Origin: Sphingobacterium spiritivorum
GTDB lineage: Bacteria > Bacteroidota > Bacteroidia > Sphingobacteriales > Sphingobacteriaceae
Reading direction: 5' to 3'
Length of the DNA: 64,000 bases
Assembly (NCBI RefSeq): GCF_016725325.1
Contig: NZ_CP068083.1
Location: 4,526,001 to 4,590,000, forward strand
The notes under the pieces were generated by a model that saw only the letters and a program-made list of their open reading frames with translations, was not told the origin of the DNA and did no database searches. Position 1 is the first letter of the stretch. Each line of letters begins with the position of its first letter. Both the position numbers and the translations under genes were made by a program. Shown here in pieces: positions 54,533 through 63,061 of this stretch.

Positions 54533-55513
54533 ATGAATAAACTATATGCATTTCTATGCACACTGCTTTGCATAGTGATGACCCTCAGCTCCTGCACGAA
54601 GACAGAAGAGCTGGAACCGCTACCGGAAGATAAAATACTGGAATACAAAGTAGTTAATCTTACCGATGATCAGGTTATCTATGGTGCTATTGATAATCAA
54701 AAAAATACAATTACGGTATATCTTCCATTCTATTACGGTCTTTCTGTAATTGATCCGGAGATTAAGCTTTCTAACGGAGCCAAACTAAAAGAAGAAATTC
54801 TTCCCATTCAGGTAGAAGCTACAGGAACAACATATACAGTCACCGCTGCGAATGGTATTTCCAGAACTTATACATTGCAAATAGTTCTTCAAAGTACATC
54901 TTCACTGGCTGTATCCTGGCAGACTCCACTTTCTCTTAATCAATCACCAGGAAAAACTATGCCCGCTATCCTGGGAAATTTTGCACACAGTAACGCCAAA
55001 CTCGTTAAAGTAACCCTGATCAATCAGGAAAATCAAAAGCGATATACGATGGGGGTTAACAGTGCTTCATTATCCACTATAGAGAAAGACCTTTATCTTT
55101 TACGTTTTACCGGTACCGAATATATAGACAGAATTCCTGCCGACATTACCAATGGTACGTACAAAGTAGAAGTCCAAAGTCTGGGACATACGTCACTTAT
55201 CGCAGAACCTTTGACAATCTCTTATGTACAACCTGATGTTTACCTTCCTAAATCATCCATAGACCTTAAGAAAACAGATGAGTGGGAAATTGTTCCGCAA
55301 TCCAATACCGTATTTCTGGGATTACAAAAGGTGACTGCGACTGTCAATGGAAAAGATTATGTTCTGCCTGTCAAATCATGGAGCAGAACAGCCCTAAAAG
55401 TTGGTTTCCCAACAGATTTTCCATCAGGAAATTTACCTGTTGTAAACGTCAGATTTGACTTCGAAGGATGGAAGTCAGTGACCTTAAGCGCCTGGTTGAA
55501 CATTACAACATAG
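54533..55513 (+). CDS. Ig-like surface lipoprotein 1 of the heme cluster
   Basis: 326 residues from ATG 54533 (MNKLYAFLCTLLCIVMTLSSC); the 24-residue upstream extension would overlap the previous gene. After the lipobox LSSC comes a beta-rich domain with EYKVVNLTDDQVIYGAIDNQ, then TGTTYTVTAANGISRTYTLQI, the DUF5018-like pattern, followed by Ig/IPT-type repeats. It has a paralogue at 56272. Its place between two HmuY genes suggests a surface partner in heme capture; function is otherwise unknown. Confidence 0.82.
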   Translation: MNKLYAFLCTLLCIVMTLSSCTKTEELEPLPEDKILEYKVVNLTDDQVIYGAIDNQKNTITVYLPFYYGLSVIDPEIKLSNGAKLKEEILPIQVEATGTTYTVTAANGISRTYTLQIVLQSTSSLAVSWQTPLSLNQSPGKTMPAILGNFAHSNAKLVKVTLINQENQKRYTMGVNSASLSTIEKDLYLLRFTGTEYIDRIPADITNGTYKVEVQSLGHTSLIAEPLTISYVQPDVYLPKSSIDLKKTDEWEIVPQSNTVFLGLQKVTATVNGKDYVLPVKSWSRTALKVGFPTDFPSGNLPVVNVRFDFEGWKSVTLSAWLNITT

Positions 55514-55576
55514 CATCCACAAGCCCGTTGGGCATATATATCTTAACTATTTAATAATTTTTAAAAACACAAAAAA

Positions 55577-56182
55577 ATGACAACAGTAAAATCATTCTTC
55601 AAAACGGCCTTAGCCATCGCTGCTTTGGCAACACTTACCGTATCTTGTAACAAAGACAATGAAAAAGTAACTCCTTTAGAGTTGAATAAAGCGCAGGCAA
55701 ACTCTTCTTTATATGTTATTGATGGCCAATGGTGGTCACCAATGAATGCTGCTAACTGGCCAAATGTCTATGTAGATATATCCGGAACAGGAGCACAAAG
55801 TCTGGATGATCTGGATCCGCATCAAATTGTTTTGGGTAGCCATGTAAATGGTAATATCTCTGCAGGAGAAGGATACTCAATCAAATTTATCAATAAAGAC
55901 TACAGCACTGTAGTGGCAACAGACTGGAATTCAACAAGTGCAGTTGCAGTAACTACTCTTGGCCGTGAAACAGCTACTACTCCTCCATACGGATGGTACA
56001 CATACAATACTACAACACGCGCTAACGAAGCTATCGCTGGACGTACTATTTTAGTAAGAAACACTGCAGGAACAGTTACTTACGCTGTGAAATTAATCGA
56101 ATTCACAAATGTAAGCCAAACAGGTTCAGGAGCAGGTCTTCAGGTTAAAGCTGATGCAAATATTGCATTCAAAACCTTATAA
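55577..56182 (+). CDS. HmuY-like lipoprotein 3
   Basis: 201 residues with lipobox TVSC (Cys24). The C-terminal half (YGWYTYNTTTRANEAIAGRT followed by ILVRNTAGTVTYAVKLIEF) copies the HmuY block WYxY...RTxxVRxxxGxYAxKL. The N-terminal half is short and lacks the usual WDLAF. It is probably a reduced HmuY-fold protein that could bind heme or a related ligand. A strong terminator follows (56192-56233). Confidence 0.75.
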   Translation: MTTVKSFFKTALAIAALATLTVSCNKDNEKVTPLELNKAQANSSLYVIDGQWWSPMNAANWPNVYVDISGTGAQSLDDLDPHQIVLGSHVNGNISAGEGYSIKFINKDYSTVVATDWNSTSAVAVTTLGRETATTPPYGWYTYNTTTRANEAIAGRTILVRNTAGTVTYAVKLIEFTNVSQTGSGAGLQVKADANIAFKTL

Positions 56183-56191
56183 AATTTAACC

Positions 56192-56233
56192 AAAATGGAT
56201 TGTCGGTAAGTGGATGTGCCGACAGTCCATTTT
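56192..56233 (+). terminator. terminator after HmuY-like protein 3
   Basis: Arms 56192-56206 and 56219-56233 pair over 15 bases with one G-U type mismatch (AAAATGGA...TGTCGG with CCGACA...TCCATTTT), followed by TTTTCAATC. It may trim transcription into the next gene. Confidence 0.75.
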
Positions 56234-56271
56234 CAATCACACATCCGCATACACTTTTATTTGTAGGCGCT

Positions 56272-57246
56272 ATGCAACTTATTACCCAAACATTAAAACG
56301 CTATTCTTTTTTACTCCTGTTTTCTGCGTTTTTTACGCAGCTATTATCTTCATGTTCCAAGGAATATGTAGACTTCCCCTACAATGAGATCGAGAGCTTT
56401 GAAGTAAAGGATGCCAATGGCAAAACACTATCAGCCAGTATCGTTAATAATGAAATCATCCTGTATTGGCCACCCTATCAGGAAGAACCTACTACATTGA
56501 CACCAACTATTGTCGTATCTGACCGTGCCAGTATCAGTCCGGCTTCCGGAACTGCTATAAGCCTTAAAACAGATGAGTCTGCCAAATATATTGTGAAAGC
56601 GCAAGACGGAACGACCAGAACATATACTTTAAAACTACAGGTCAATCAGCCCATGATAAGCGCCACCCTATCTCTGTCTGCTGATTTGGTATACAACATC
56701 GGATCTTCACCAACAATCGGATTGAGTACGCAGCATATACTGACAGATAAAGATAAAACAACTGCTTTTTTAATTGACGAAAGCAATAAAGAAACCAAAC
56801 TAACCATAGAGACATTAGAAGCAAATGGCATCAGTGTGGTCGTACCAACAGAACCAAATGTCGGTACGTATAAGATTAAGATTGTTTCAGGAATACGCTC
56901 GGTTACAACAGAAGCATTCAAAATAGCTCCTCCGGCATTCGCCGCACTGGTAACCAATGATATGGTTACACGCAATATCAAACGTGGCGAAAAAATGCTG
57001 CTTAATTATAGTGTAAGTGCATTCAAAAAATACTACAGCAACAGCGTGGGTTCATTCAAGCTAATTGATCTGGGACGGGTAGAACACACCGTTACAGAGG
57101 TAAATTTCAATGAATCTACTCAAAAAATCGAAGTCACTATTCCTCAGACAGTAGCATTAGGAAGAATAAGATCCTTCAATGCTTATGATAAAAGCGGAGT
57201 ATTAATAGGCAGTCTTGTGACCACCAATTATACCGTTACACAGTAG
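56272..57246 (+). CDS. Ig-like surface lipoprotein 2 of the heme cluster
   Basis: 324 residues from ATG 56272; an upstream TTG ORF start lies inside the terminator and is rejected. Lipobox LSSC (about Cys24) is followed by NEIESFEVKDANGKTLSASI, EPTTLTPTIVVSDRASISPA and TTRTYTLKLQVNQ, the same DUF5018-like plan as the lipoprotein at 54533. It is thus the second of two such partners, each placed after a HmuY-type gene. Function unknown. Confidence 0.82.
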   Translation: MQLITQTLKRYSFLLLFSAFFTQLLSSCSKEYVDFPYNEIESFEVKDANGKTLSASIVNNEIILYWPPYQEEPTTLTPTIVVSDRASISPASGTAISLKTDESAKYIVKAQDGTTRTYTLKLQVNQPMISATLSLSADLVYNIGSSPTIGLSTQHILTDKDKTTAFLIDESNKETKLTIETLEANGISVVVPTEPNVGTYKIKIVSGIRSVTTEAFKIAPPAFAALVTNDMVTRNIKRGEKMLLNYSVSAFKKYYSNSVGSFKLIDLGRVEHTVTEVNFNESTQKIEVTIPQTVALGRIRSFNAYDKSGVLIGSLVTTNYTVTQ

Positions 57247-57358
57247 CAAAGAAGAGCGTTATCCTGTCACAGATAATATAACCTCTTTAGTCATAAAAAT
57301 GAGTATCTGGAATACAACATTGCAGATACTTATTTACTAAATCCTAATTTCCGATTTC

Positions 57359-58477
57359 ATGTTATCTTCTACCTTTCAATGGTTAATTATACTAATCATA
57401 TGTGTTTTTTGCGCGTGTAGCAAAGCAAAAGGTCCGGATACAGATCCTCCTGTTATTCCGGAGGAGAAAAGCCTGCGAGAGCAATATGAAACCCGTTCGT
57501 CCTTATGGCCCAAACCTGTGCTGGATGAAGGCATTCTGTTTCAGGAGCTGGCAGTCATGCCTGCCGGGCCGGTTGATGCTGTTGCTCAGCGCAAAGTTAT
57601 CGCTTTAGGTAAAGTGCTCTTCTTCGATCCGCGTGTTGGTCGTGGTGACAACTCCTGCTCCTCCTGTCATAATCCGGCAACCTACTGGGTAGATCGAAAA
57701 AAAACTGCTGAAGGTATAGCTACACATCACCGCAATACTCCTTCTATGGAAAATGTGTGGTATGTCAATGGCAGGCTCTTTCTTGACGGTCGTGCAAAGA
57801 CGTATGCAGAGCAGATTGCCGAAGCTATCGAATCTCCAATCGAAATGGGAGGAAATACTTATACCCTGCCTGCAAAGCTGTCTGCTGTAAAAGATTATCT
57901 GGCTCTTTTTGCAGAAGCGTACGGAGATCAGGAAATTAACAGACAGCGCATACTGGATGCTATTGCGGTATATTCTCAGAGTATTGTAAGCGGAGAAACA
58001 GCTTTTGATAAATTTCTGAAAGGTCAGTACAAGGCACTGAGCGACCAGCAGATTGAAGGTTTGCATCTGTTTCGCACAAAAGGAAGATGCTTGAATTGTC
58101 ACAATGGTCCGTTTCTGACAGATCTGGAATACCATAATTTAGGATATGCAACAGATCGCACAGGAACTCTTGACAACGGCAGATTTATAGCCACAGGCAT
58201 AGAATCCGATAGAGGGAAGTTTCGTACAGCAGGTCTTCGGAATATTGCACAAACATACCCGTATATGCACAACGGTACTGTATCCACATTGGAAGAAATG
58301 CTCGATCTGCTGAGTCAGGGAATGCCTCAGGTAAGCGGACAGCAGATCAATGGAGAACTATCCCCCCATATCAAAAATCTACGTTTGACGAGTACAGAAC
58401 GGAAAGCAATAGTCTCTTTTTTAGAATCCCTGAGTAGTGAACCGACGGCGACAGAAAGACCCGTAATACCGGAGTAA
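57359..58477 (+). CDS. di-heme cytochrome c peroxidase (MauG/CcpA family), lipoprotein-like N-terminus
   Basis: 372 residues. An N-terminal hydrophobic segment ends in CVFCACSK, a likely lipobox (ACS). Two heme c motifs, CSSCH (near 100) and CLNCH (near 245), and the block LGKVLFFDPRVGRGDNSCSSCHNP identify the di-heme peroxidase family. It reduces peroxide in the periplasm with electrons from a cytochrome or donor. Position in the heme island suggests protection from heme-generated peroxide or use of imported heme. A terminator follows. Confidence 0.92.
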   Translation: MLSSTFQWLIILIICVFCACSKAKGPDTDPPVIPEEKSLREQYETRSSLWPKPVLDEGILFQELAVMPAGPVDAVAQRKVIALGKVLFFDPRVGRGDNSCSSCHNPATYWVDRKKTAEGIATHHRNTPSMENVWYVNGRLFLDGRAKTYAEQIAEAIESPIEMGGNTYTLPAKLSAVKDYLALFAEAYGDQEINRQRILDAIAVYSQSIVSGETAFDKFLKGQYKALSDQQIEGLHLFRTKGRCLNCHNGPFLTDLEYHNLGYATDRTGTLDNGRFIATGIESDRGKFRTAGLRNIAQTYPYMHNGTVSTLEEMLDLLSQGMPQVSGQQINGELSPHIKNLRLTSTERKAIVSFLESLSSEPTATERPVIPE

Positions 58478-58484
58478 TAAAACA

Positions 58485-58518
58485 CAAAACCCCGAAGCTG
58501 TGAAGTTCCGGGGTTTTG
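58485..58518 (+). terminator. terminator of the di-heme peroxidase gene
   Basis: CAAAACCCCG (58485-58494) and CGGGGTTTTG (58509-58518) flank a 14-base loop in which GAA/TTC can extend the stem. Confidence 0.8.
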
Positions 58519-58741
58519 CTGCCAACAGTAAAATACCATTGGACATATATATCTTAAGGATGCAAAAATATAATTATCAACCCATTATATGAAAGATAAA
58601 ATGTTAAAGTTTGTAAAAATCACAAAATTTATAGCTATAATTCTACATAAGCACCTTTAAAAATGTATACGCGATAAGCATGCTATCAAATCTAATCAGT
58701 AAATTAGTCTCTGAATTAACTAACTAAAGAACCCGCAAAAG

Positions 58742-60034
58742 ATGCAAAAAATATACACGTCCCGGCAGCCCTATCACAAGATATGGAGCAGACATCTGCT
58801 TTTTTTCTTACTTCCCGTTTTCCTTCTGGCCAGTTGTAAGAAAGATAAGGATACCGATCCGGAAGAAGATAAAATTATATCACCGACTACAGGGACACGT
58901 ACACAATTTACACTGGATTCGATCTTTCTGTATGCCCGTCAGGTATACCTGTGGCAGGATGCCTTACCGACATATCAGGATTTTGATCCCAGGACAAGAT
59001 ATGGGAGCATCAACCCGGAGTTGACTGCATTTAAGAAAGAACTGTTTGACATTACGCAGTACAAAAAGAACAGCTCTGGCATTCCCTTTGAAAACCCAAT
59101 AGGCGTAGGTGTTTCGAAGTATTCCAATATTGAAAAAGGAACAGCCCAATCCGGATCTACTGCAGCTATCGCAGCGACTTCATCCCCGATACTGTATCAG
59201 AAAACCTGGCAGGAAGGAAATCAAAGTATAGGATATATAGCGCTGGGCTCCTTCCCTATACTGAGCAGTTGTCAGGCGGCTCTGGATGACTCCTTTGCGA
59301 CAATGGCTGCGTTTGCGCCTACAAACCTGATTATTGATCTGCGGAGTAACGGAGGAGGTTATGTGGAGACTGCGAAATACCTGACGGATCTGATTGCTCC
59401 TACTTCTCTCAACGGAAAGGTCATGTTCACCGAACAATTCAATCCGATTATGCGGGAAGGTAAAGCCACTATATTAACCCGTCAGGTCTTTCTGAACGAA
59501 CAGGGCAAAACAGTATCCTATCAGGGACGTGTGGCAACAATGGCAGATGTGAATTTTTCAGAACAAGGGACTACAAAAGTTTTCGAAAAGAAAGGAAAAC
59601 TGGAATCTGTCAAAAACATTTATTTTATTGTCACCGGCAGAACAGCTTCGGCAAGCGAGTTAGTCATCAGCAGTCTCATGCCGTATTTCCCCGTTAAGCT
59701 GATAGGACAAAAAACATACGGTAAACCTGTTGGCTTCTTTGCCATAAATATTGATCAGTATAAACTCTATCTTGCCAGTTTTCTGATTCGCAATGCAAAT
59801 GGCTGGTCAGACTATTTTAATGGTATACCGGTAGATGTGAATGTCACCGGGGTCCCGTCTCTGCCTCTGGGAGATCCCAATGAACCCTATCTGGCGGCAA
59901 CATTGGATCTAATCAGCGGGAAAGTCAAATCATCCACTTCAGCGCGCTCAGCAACTACACAGCTCACACAAACAGAACAACAGGAAGCCGTCCCTTATGT
60001 ACCCATGATAAAAAGAGATCTGAAACTGAAATAA
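58742..60034 (+). CDS. S41-family (C-terminal processing type) peptidase lipoprotein
   Basis: 430 residues with lipobox LLASC (about Cys32). The S41 core reads IIDLRSNGGGYVETAKYLTD and the catalytic serine lies in TGRTASASELVISSL, with a later conserved lysine region QKTYGKPVGFF. No intact PDZ domain is obvious. It is placed between the di-heme peroxidase and heme oxygenase genes on the same strand. A role in processing surface heme proteins is speculation. Confidence 0.88.
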   Translation: MQKIYTSRQPYHKIWSRHLLFFLLPVFLLASCKKDKDTDPEEDKIISPTTGTRTQFTLDSIFLYARQVYLWQDALPTYQDFDPRTRYGSINPELTAFKKELFDITQYKKNSSGIPFENPIGVGVSKYSNIEKGTAQSGSTAAIAATSSPILYQKTWQEGNQSIGYIALGSFPILSSCQAALDDSFATMAAFAPTNLIIDLRSNGGGYVETAKYLTDLIAPTSLNGKVMFTEQFNPIMREGKATILTRQVFLNEQGKTVSYQGRVATMADVNFSEQGTTKVFEKKGKLESVKNIYFIVTGRTASASELVISSLMPYFPVKLIGQKTYGKPVGFFAINIDQYKLYLASFLIRNANGWSDYFNGIPVDVNVTGVPSLPLGDPNEPYLAATLDLISGKVKSSTSARSATTQLTQTEQQEAVPYVPMIKRDLKLK

Positions 60035-60131
60035 AGCGAAATTCATAGATTAATAAGCAAAAATCAGCATACAAGAGAAGGAATTAATACGAATATTTGT
60101 ATTAAACCGTTAAATAAAAAAAGAATATACA

Positions 60132-60692
60132 ATGTTAAGTCAACATATCAAAGAATCTACCAAATCTGCACATCAGGCCTTAGAAGGCACTGTCGTTAGA
60201 CAAATGAAAGCCATTCGTTCAGAAGCTGATTACGCAGACTTTTTAAACAATTTCTACATCTATTTTAATGCTATTGAAAAGGCAATCCAGCCTTACATCA
60301 GTGCCGATGTCCTACACGACTATGCTGATCGCAGAAAGTCAGACTACATCAAAGCAGATATTGAGTCGCTGGGCGGAACTGTAGAAAACAGATCTGATAT
60401 CAAAGTTCCGGAGATCAGCAATCCTTTAGAAGCATTAAGTGCATTGTATGTACTGGAAGGCTCGATCATGGGAGGACCAATCATTGTGCAGATGCTCAAT
60501 AAATATGGTATACACAAAGGTACTTCCTTCTTCTCCGGCTATGGTGAGAACACAGGCAAGATGTGGGGTATTTTCACTGCAGCTCTAAATACACAGGGCG
60601 AAAACCCGGAGACACATCACAAAGCCGCAGAAATCGCCAATGAAACATTTTCCCGTTTCGGAGATGTATTCAATACGACACAAGTTTCCTAA
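60132..60692 (+). CDS. biliverdin-producing heme oxygenase
   Basis: 186 residues, the bacterial HemO/BphO size. The proximal histidine lies in STKSAHQALEGTVV (His14 or close). The distal helix has the expected glycines in LYVLEGSIMGGPIIVQ. It opens imported heme to release iron, biliverdin and CO in the cytoplasm, and completes the import route encoded next to it. It is followed by a strong terminator. A true HmuS-type degradase is fused to HmuV, so two heme-handling proteins coexist. Confidence 0.9.
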   Translation: MLSQHIKESTKSAHQALEGTVVRQMKAIRSEADYADFLNNFYIYFNAIEKAIQPYISADVLHDYADRRKSDYIKADIESLGGTVENRSDIKVPEISNPLEALSALYVLEGSIMGGPIIVQMLNKYGIHKGTSFFSGYGENTGKMWGIFTAALNTQGENPETHHKAAEIANETFSRFGDVFNTTQVS

Positions 60693-60711
60693 AAATAGCC
60701 TTATTTTTTTT

Positions 60712-60743
60712 GACGGGAAGCCTGTTGGCTTCCCGTCTTTTTT
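60712..60743 (+). terminator. terminator of the heme oxygenase gene
   Basis: GACGGGAAGCC (60712-60722), TGTT loop, GGCTTCCCGTC (60727-60737), then TTTTTT. A textbook Rho-independent terminator. Confidence 0.92.
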
Positions 60744-60803
60744 ATGTACCTTATTTTTCTATTTCTTCTCTTTCATCTGTAAATACGGATTTAAAAAAAT
60801 AAA

Positions 60804-60835
60804 TTTGCCTACCTACATGTAGGTAAGTATATTTG
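60804..60835 (+). promoter_or_regulatory. tetR-fabF promoter with palindromic operator
   Basis: TTTG (60804-60807), 20 bases, TATATTTG (60828-60835) form the promoter. The spacer contains the perfect 16-base palindrome TACCTACATGTAGGTA (60810-60825). Repressor bound here would fully mask the promoter, so autoregulation by the TetR protein is likely. Confidence 0.8.
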
Positions 60836-60843
60836 TATCTGAT

Positions 60844-61398
60844 ATGGATACACGATCAGCCATACTTACATTAGCAGATAAACTCATTCGGGAGAAAGGG
60901 TTCAATGCATTCAGTTTTTCTGATATTGCCAGACAACTGAATATAAGAAATGCGTCCATTCATTATCATTTCCCTACCAAGACCGCATTGGGAGCTGCTG
61001 TAATTGATTATCATATTGATCAATTCAACACCACAAGACAAAATTCCGAGCATCTTTCTGCCATTGACAAACTGGAAACTTTCTTCGCTATTCATGCCCA
61101 GATAGAGTTGGAAAAAAAGGTCTGTATTATAGGCTCTTTAGCCCCTGATTATCATACGCTGGAAGACTGTATGACAGATAAACTCAGGGAATTTTCATCT
61201 TCTATGCTGGATTGGGTTACCGGATTTTTAGAAGAAGGTAAAAACGAGGGAGTTTTTAATCTCAACACAGATATCCGGACAAAAGCTCTTCTGATCATAT
61301 CCAATATGGTGGCTATTGTTCCGCTCGCAAGGCTGACAGACAAAAATGATTTCAAACGAATACAAGAAGCAATTAAAAAAGAGCTTCTGCTAAAATAA
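60844..61398 (+). CDS. TetR-family regulator, probably self-repressing
   Basis: 184 residues. The HTH (about 5-52) reads FNAFSFSDIARQLNIRNASI, then HYHFPTKTALGAAVIDYHID. The remaining domain resembles the TetR_C groups of small-molecule sensors. Its ATG is 9 bases after a -7 box, with a palindrome in the promoter spacer, the standard arrangement of self-repression. The fabF gene follows after 7 bases and should be cotranscribed and derepressed with it. Confidence 0.9.
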   Translation: MDTRSAILTLADKLIREKGFNAFSFSDIARQLNIRNASIHYHFPTKTALGAAVIDYHIDQFNTTRQNSEHLSAIDKLETFFAIHAQIELEKKVCIIGSLAPDYHTLEDCMTDKLREFSSSMLDWVTGFLEEGKNEGVFNLNTDIRTKALLIISNMVAIVPLARLTDKNDFKRIQEAIKKELLLK

Positions 61399-61405
61399 CA
61401 AGAAA

Positions 61406-62650
61406 ATGAGAAGAGTAGTTATCACTGGAATGGGAGCTCTGACTCCTATCGGTAACAATGTAAAGAAATTCTGGCACTCCCTTATCAATGGTGTAAGTGG
61501 AGCTGCGGCTATTACAAAATTTGACAGCAGCAAGTTCAAAACAAAATTTGCCTGTGAACTCAAAGATTTTGACCCGCTGGATTACATGGACAAGGCCGAA
61601 ATCCGCAAATATGATCCTTTTACCCAGTATGCACTTATAGCTGCAGAAGAGGCTATAAAAGATGCCGATATCAATTTTGAAGAGTTAAACAGAAACCGGA
61701 TCGGAGTGATATGGGGGTCAGGAAACGGCGGAATACAAACCTTCCAGCAGCAGGTCAGCGAATTTGCACTTGGAGATGGGACTCCTCGATTTAATCCGTA
61801 TTTTATCCCTAAGATGATCGTAGATATTGCCGCTGGTATGATTTCCATAAAATACGGCCTTAGAGGTATCAACTTTTCTACTGTATCTGCTTGCGCTACC
61901 TCGAATACAGCTATTATAGATGCTTTTAACTATATCCGTTGGAATAAAGCTGACATGATCATCACAGGCGGCTCGGAAGCCCCTATCACAGAAAGTTCAA
62001 TAGGTGGATTCAATTCTGCAAAAGCCTTATCTACACGCAACGATGATCCTCAGCAGGCATCCAGACCTTTTGATATAAACAGAGATGGCTTTGTAATGGG
62101 TGAAGGTGCCGGCGCACTGATACTGGAAGATCTGGAAAGCGCAAAGAAAAGAGGCGCAACTATTATTGCAGAAATTGTTGGCGGTGGAATGGCCGCAGAT
62201 GCATACCATATGACCGGTACACATCCGGAAGGTGAAGGTGCCTATCTGGGGATGCTCGCAGCATTGGAAGATGCTGGTCTGCAGCCGGAAGATATTGGTT
62301 ATCTCAATACACATGCGACATCTACAGCTCAGGGGGATCTGAGTGAACTGAGAGCCGCACTGCGTGTTTTCGGAGCTGAAAGTAAAGTAAATATCAGTGC
62401 TACAAAATCCATGACAGGACACCTGTTAGGAGCTGCAGGTGCAATAGAATCCATTGCCTCTATCAAAGCAGTACAGGAAAACATAATCCCTCCAACAATC
62501 AACTCGGTTGATATTGAACCCGAATTTAAAGATATATTCGATCTTACTTTAGAAAAAGCACAGCATAAAGAACTGCATTATGCAATGAATAATACGTTCG
62601 GATTCGGCGGACATATTGCGACTTCTATTTTCAAAAAATACACAGATTAA
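61406..62650 (+). CDS. fabF: beta-ketoacyl-ACP synthase II
   Basis: 414 residues, normal FabF length. The catalytic triad is visible: Cys in STVSACATSNTA, His in LNTHATSTAQGD, and His in TKSMTGHLLGAAG. The N-terminus MRRVVITGMGALTPIGNNVK is typical. It elongates acyl-ACP with malonyl-ACP. Pairing with a TetR repressor outside a fab operon suggests an inducible, perhaps stress- or inhibitor-responsive, second FabF. No acpP or other fab gene is adjacent in the window. Confidence 0.95.
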   Translation: MRRVVITGMGALTPIGNNVKKFWHSLINGVSGAAAITKFDSSKFKTKFACELKDFDPLDYMDKAEIRKYDPFTQYALIAAEEAIKDADINFEELNRNRIGVIWGSGNGGIQTFQQQVSEFALGDGTPRFNPYFIPKMIVDIAAGMISIKYGLRGINFSTVSACATSNTAIIDAFNYIRWNKADMIITGGSEAPITESSIGGFNSAKALSTRNDDPQQASRPFDINRDGFVMGEGAGALILEDLESAKKRGATIIAEIVGGGMAADAYHMTGTHPEGEGAYLGMLAALEDAGLQPEDIGYLNTHATSTAQGDLSELRAALRVFGAESKVNISATKSMTGHLLGAAGAIESIASIKAVQENIIPPTINSVDIEPEFKDIFDLTLEKAQHKELHYAMNNTFGFGGHIATSIFKKYTD

Positions 62651-62686
62651 AACAGTTTTCTGAACACCCAGATTTCAGTTTTTTCA

Positions 62687-62725
62687 TTTATCCGGAAGCA
62701 GTCAAAGCTGATGCTTCCGGATAAA
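62687..62725 (+). terminator. terminator of fabF
   Basis: TTTATCCGGAAGCA (62687-62700) and TGCTTCCGGATAAA (62712-62725) form a perfect 14-base stem. Confidence 0.8.
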
Positions 62726-62756
62726 TTAAATAATCTCCGGTTTAGATCAAAAAAAA

Positions 62757-62787
62757 TTGATTATAACCGTTCTCTTTGTTTTATTTG
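62757..62787 (+). promoter_or_regulatory. promoter of tRNA-Pro
   Basis: TTG (62757-62759), 20 bases, TTTATTTG (62780-62787): one mismatch from TAnnTTTG. It lies about 11 bases before the mature 5' end. Confidence 0.5.
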
Positions 62788-62797
62788 TACTTCCTTT

Positions 62798-62871
62798 CGG
62801 GATGTAGCGTAGCCCGGTATCGCGCCAGCATGGGGTGCTGGAGGTCGTCGGTTCAAATCCGGCCATCCCGA
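62798..62871 (+). tRNA. tRNA-Pro, anticodon GGG
   Basis: A 74-base cloverleaf. The acceptor stem pairs CGGGATG with CATCCCG and has discriminator A. The anticodon stem is CCAGC/GCTGG around loop ATGGGGT, giving anticodon GGG (62832-62834), which reads CCC and CCU. The T arm carries GTTCAAATC. The unusual proline feature C1-G72 is present. The 3' CCA is not encoded. Confidence 0.95.
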
Positions 62872-63061
62872 CTAACTCTTACAGTCTTCAACGATTCGAT
62901 CCGTTCTTTCTTTTTTAAAGATACTTTAAGATCTGCCCACTCTACCCCTCCTTTATTTTTTTTAGTATAAATACCGTTTCGTAAAACAATGAATATAAAA
63001 TATTGTTTCTTACTTAATCTGCATTTAAACAGCTGCAGTAACACTATTTAATTAGAAACAT

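Noticed and set aside
56200..56271. TTG start of the Ig-like lipoprotein 2 gene
   Set aside because: It lies in the terminator hairpin; ATG 56272 gives a proper lipoprotein signal.
62776..62970. ORF of 64 codons on the plus strand
   Set aside because: It overlaps tRNA-Pro; its middle is a translation of the tRNA.
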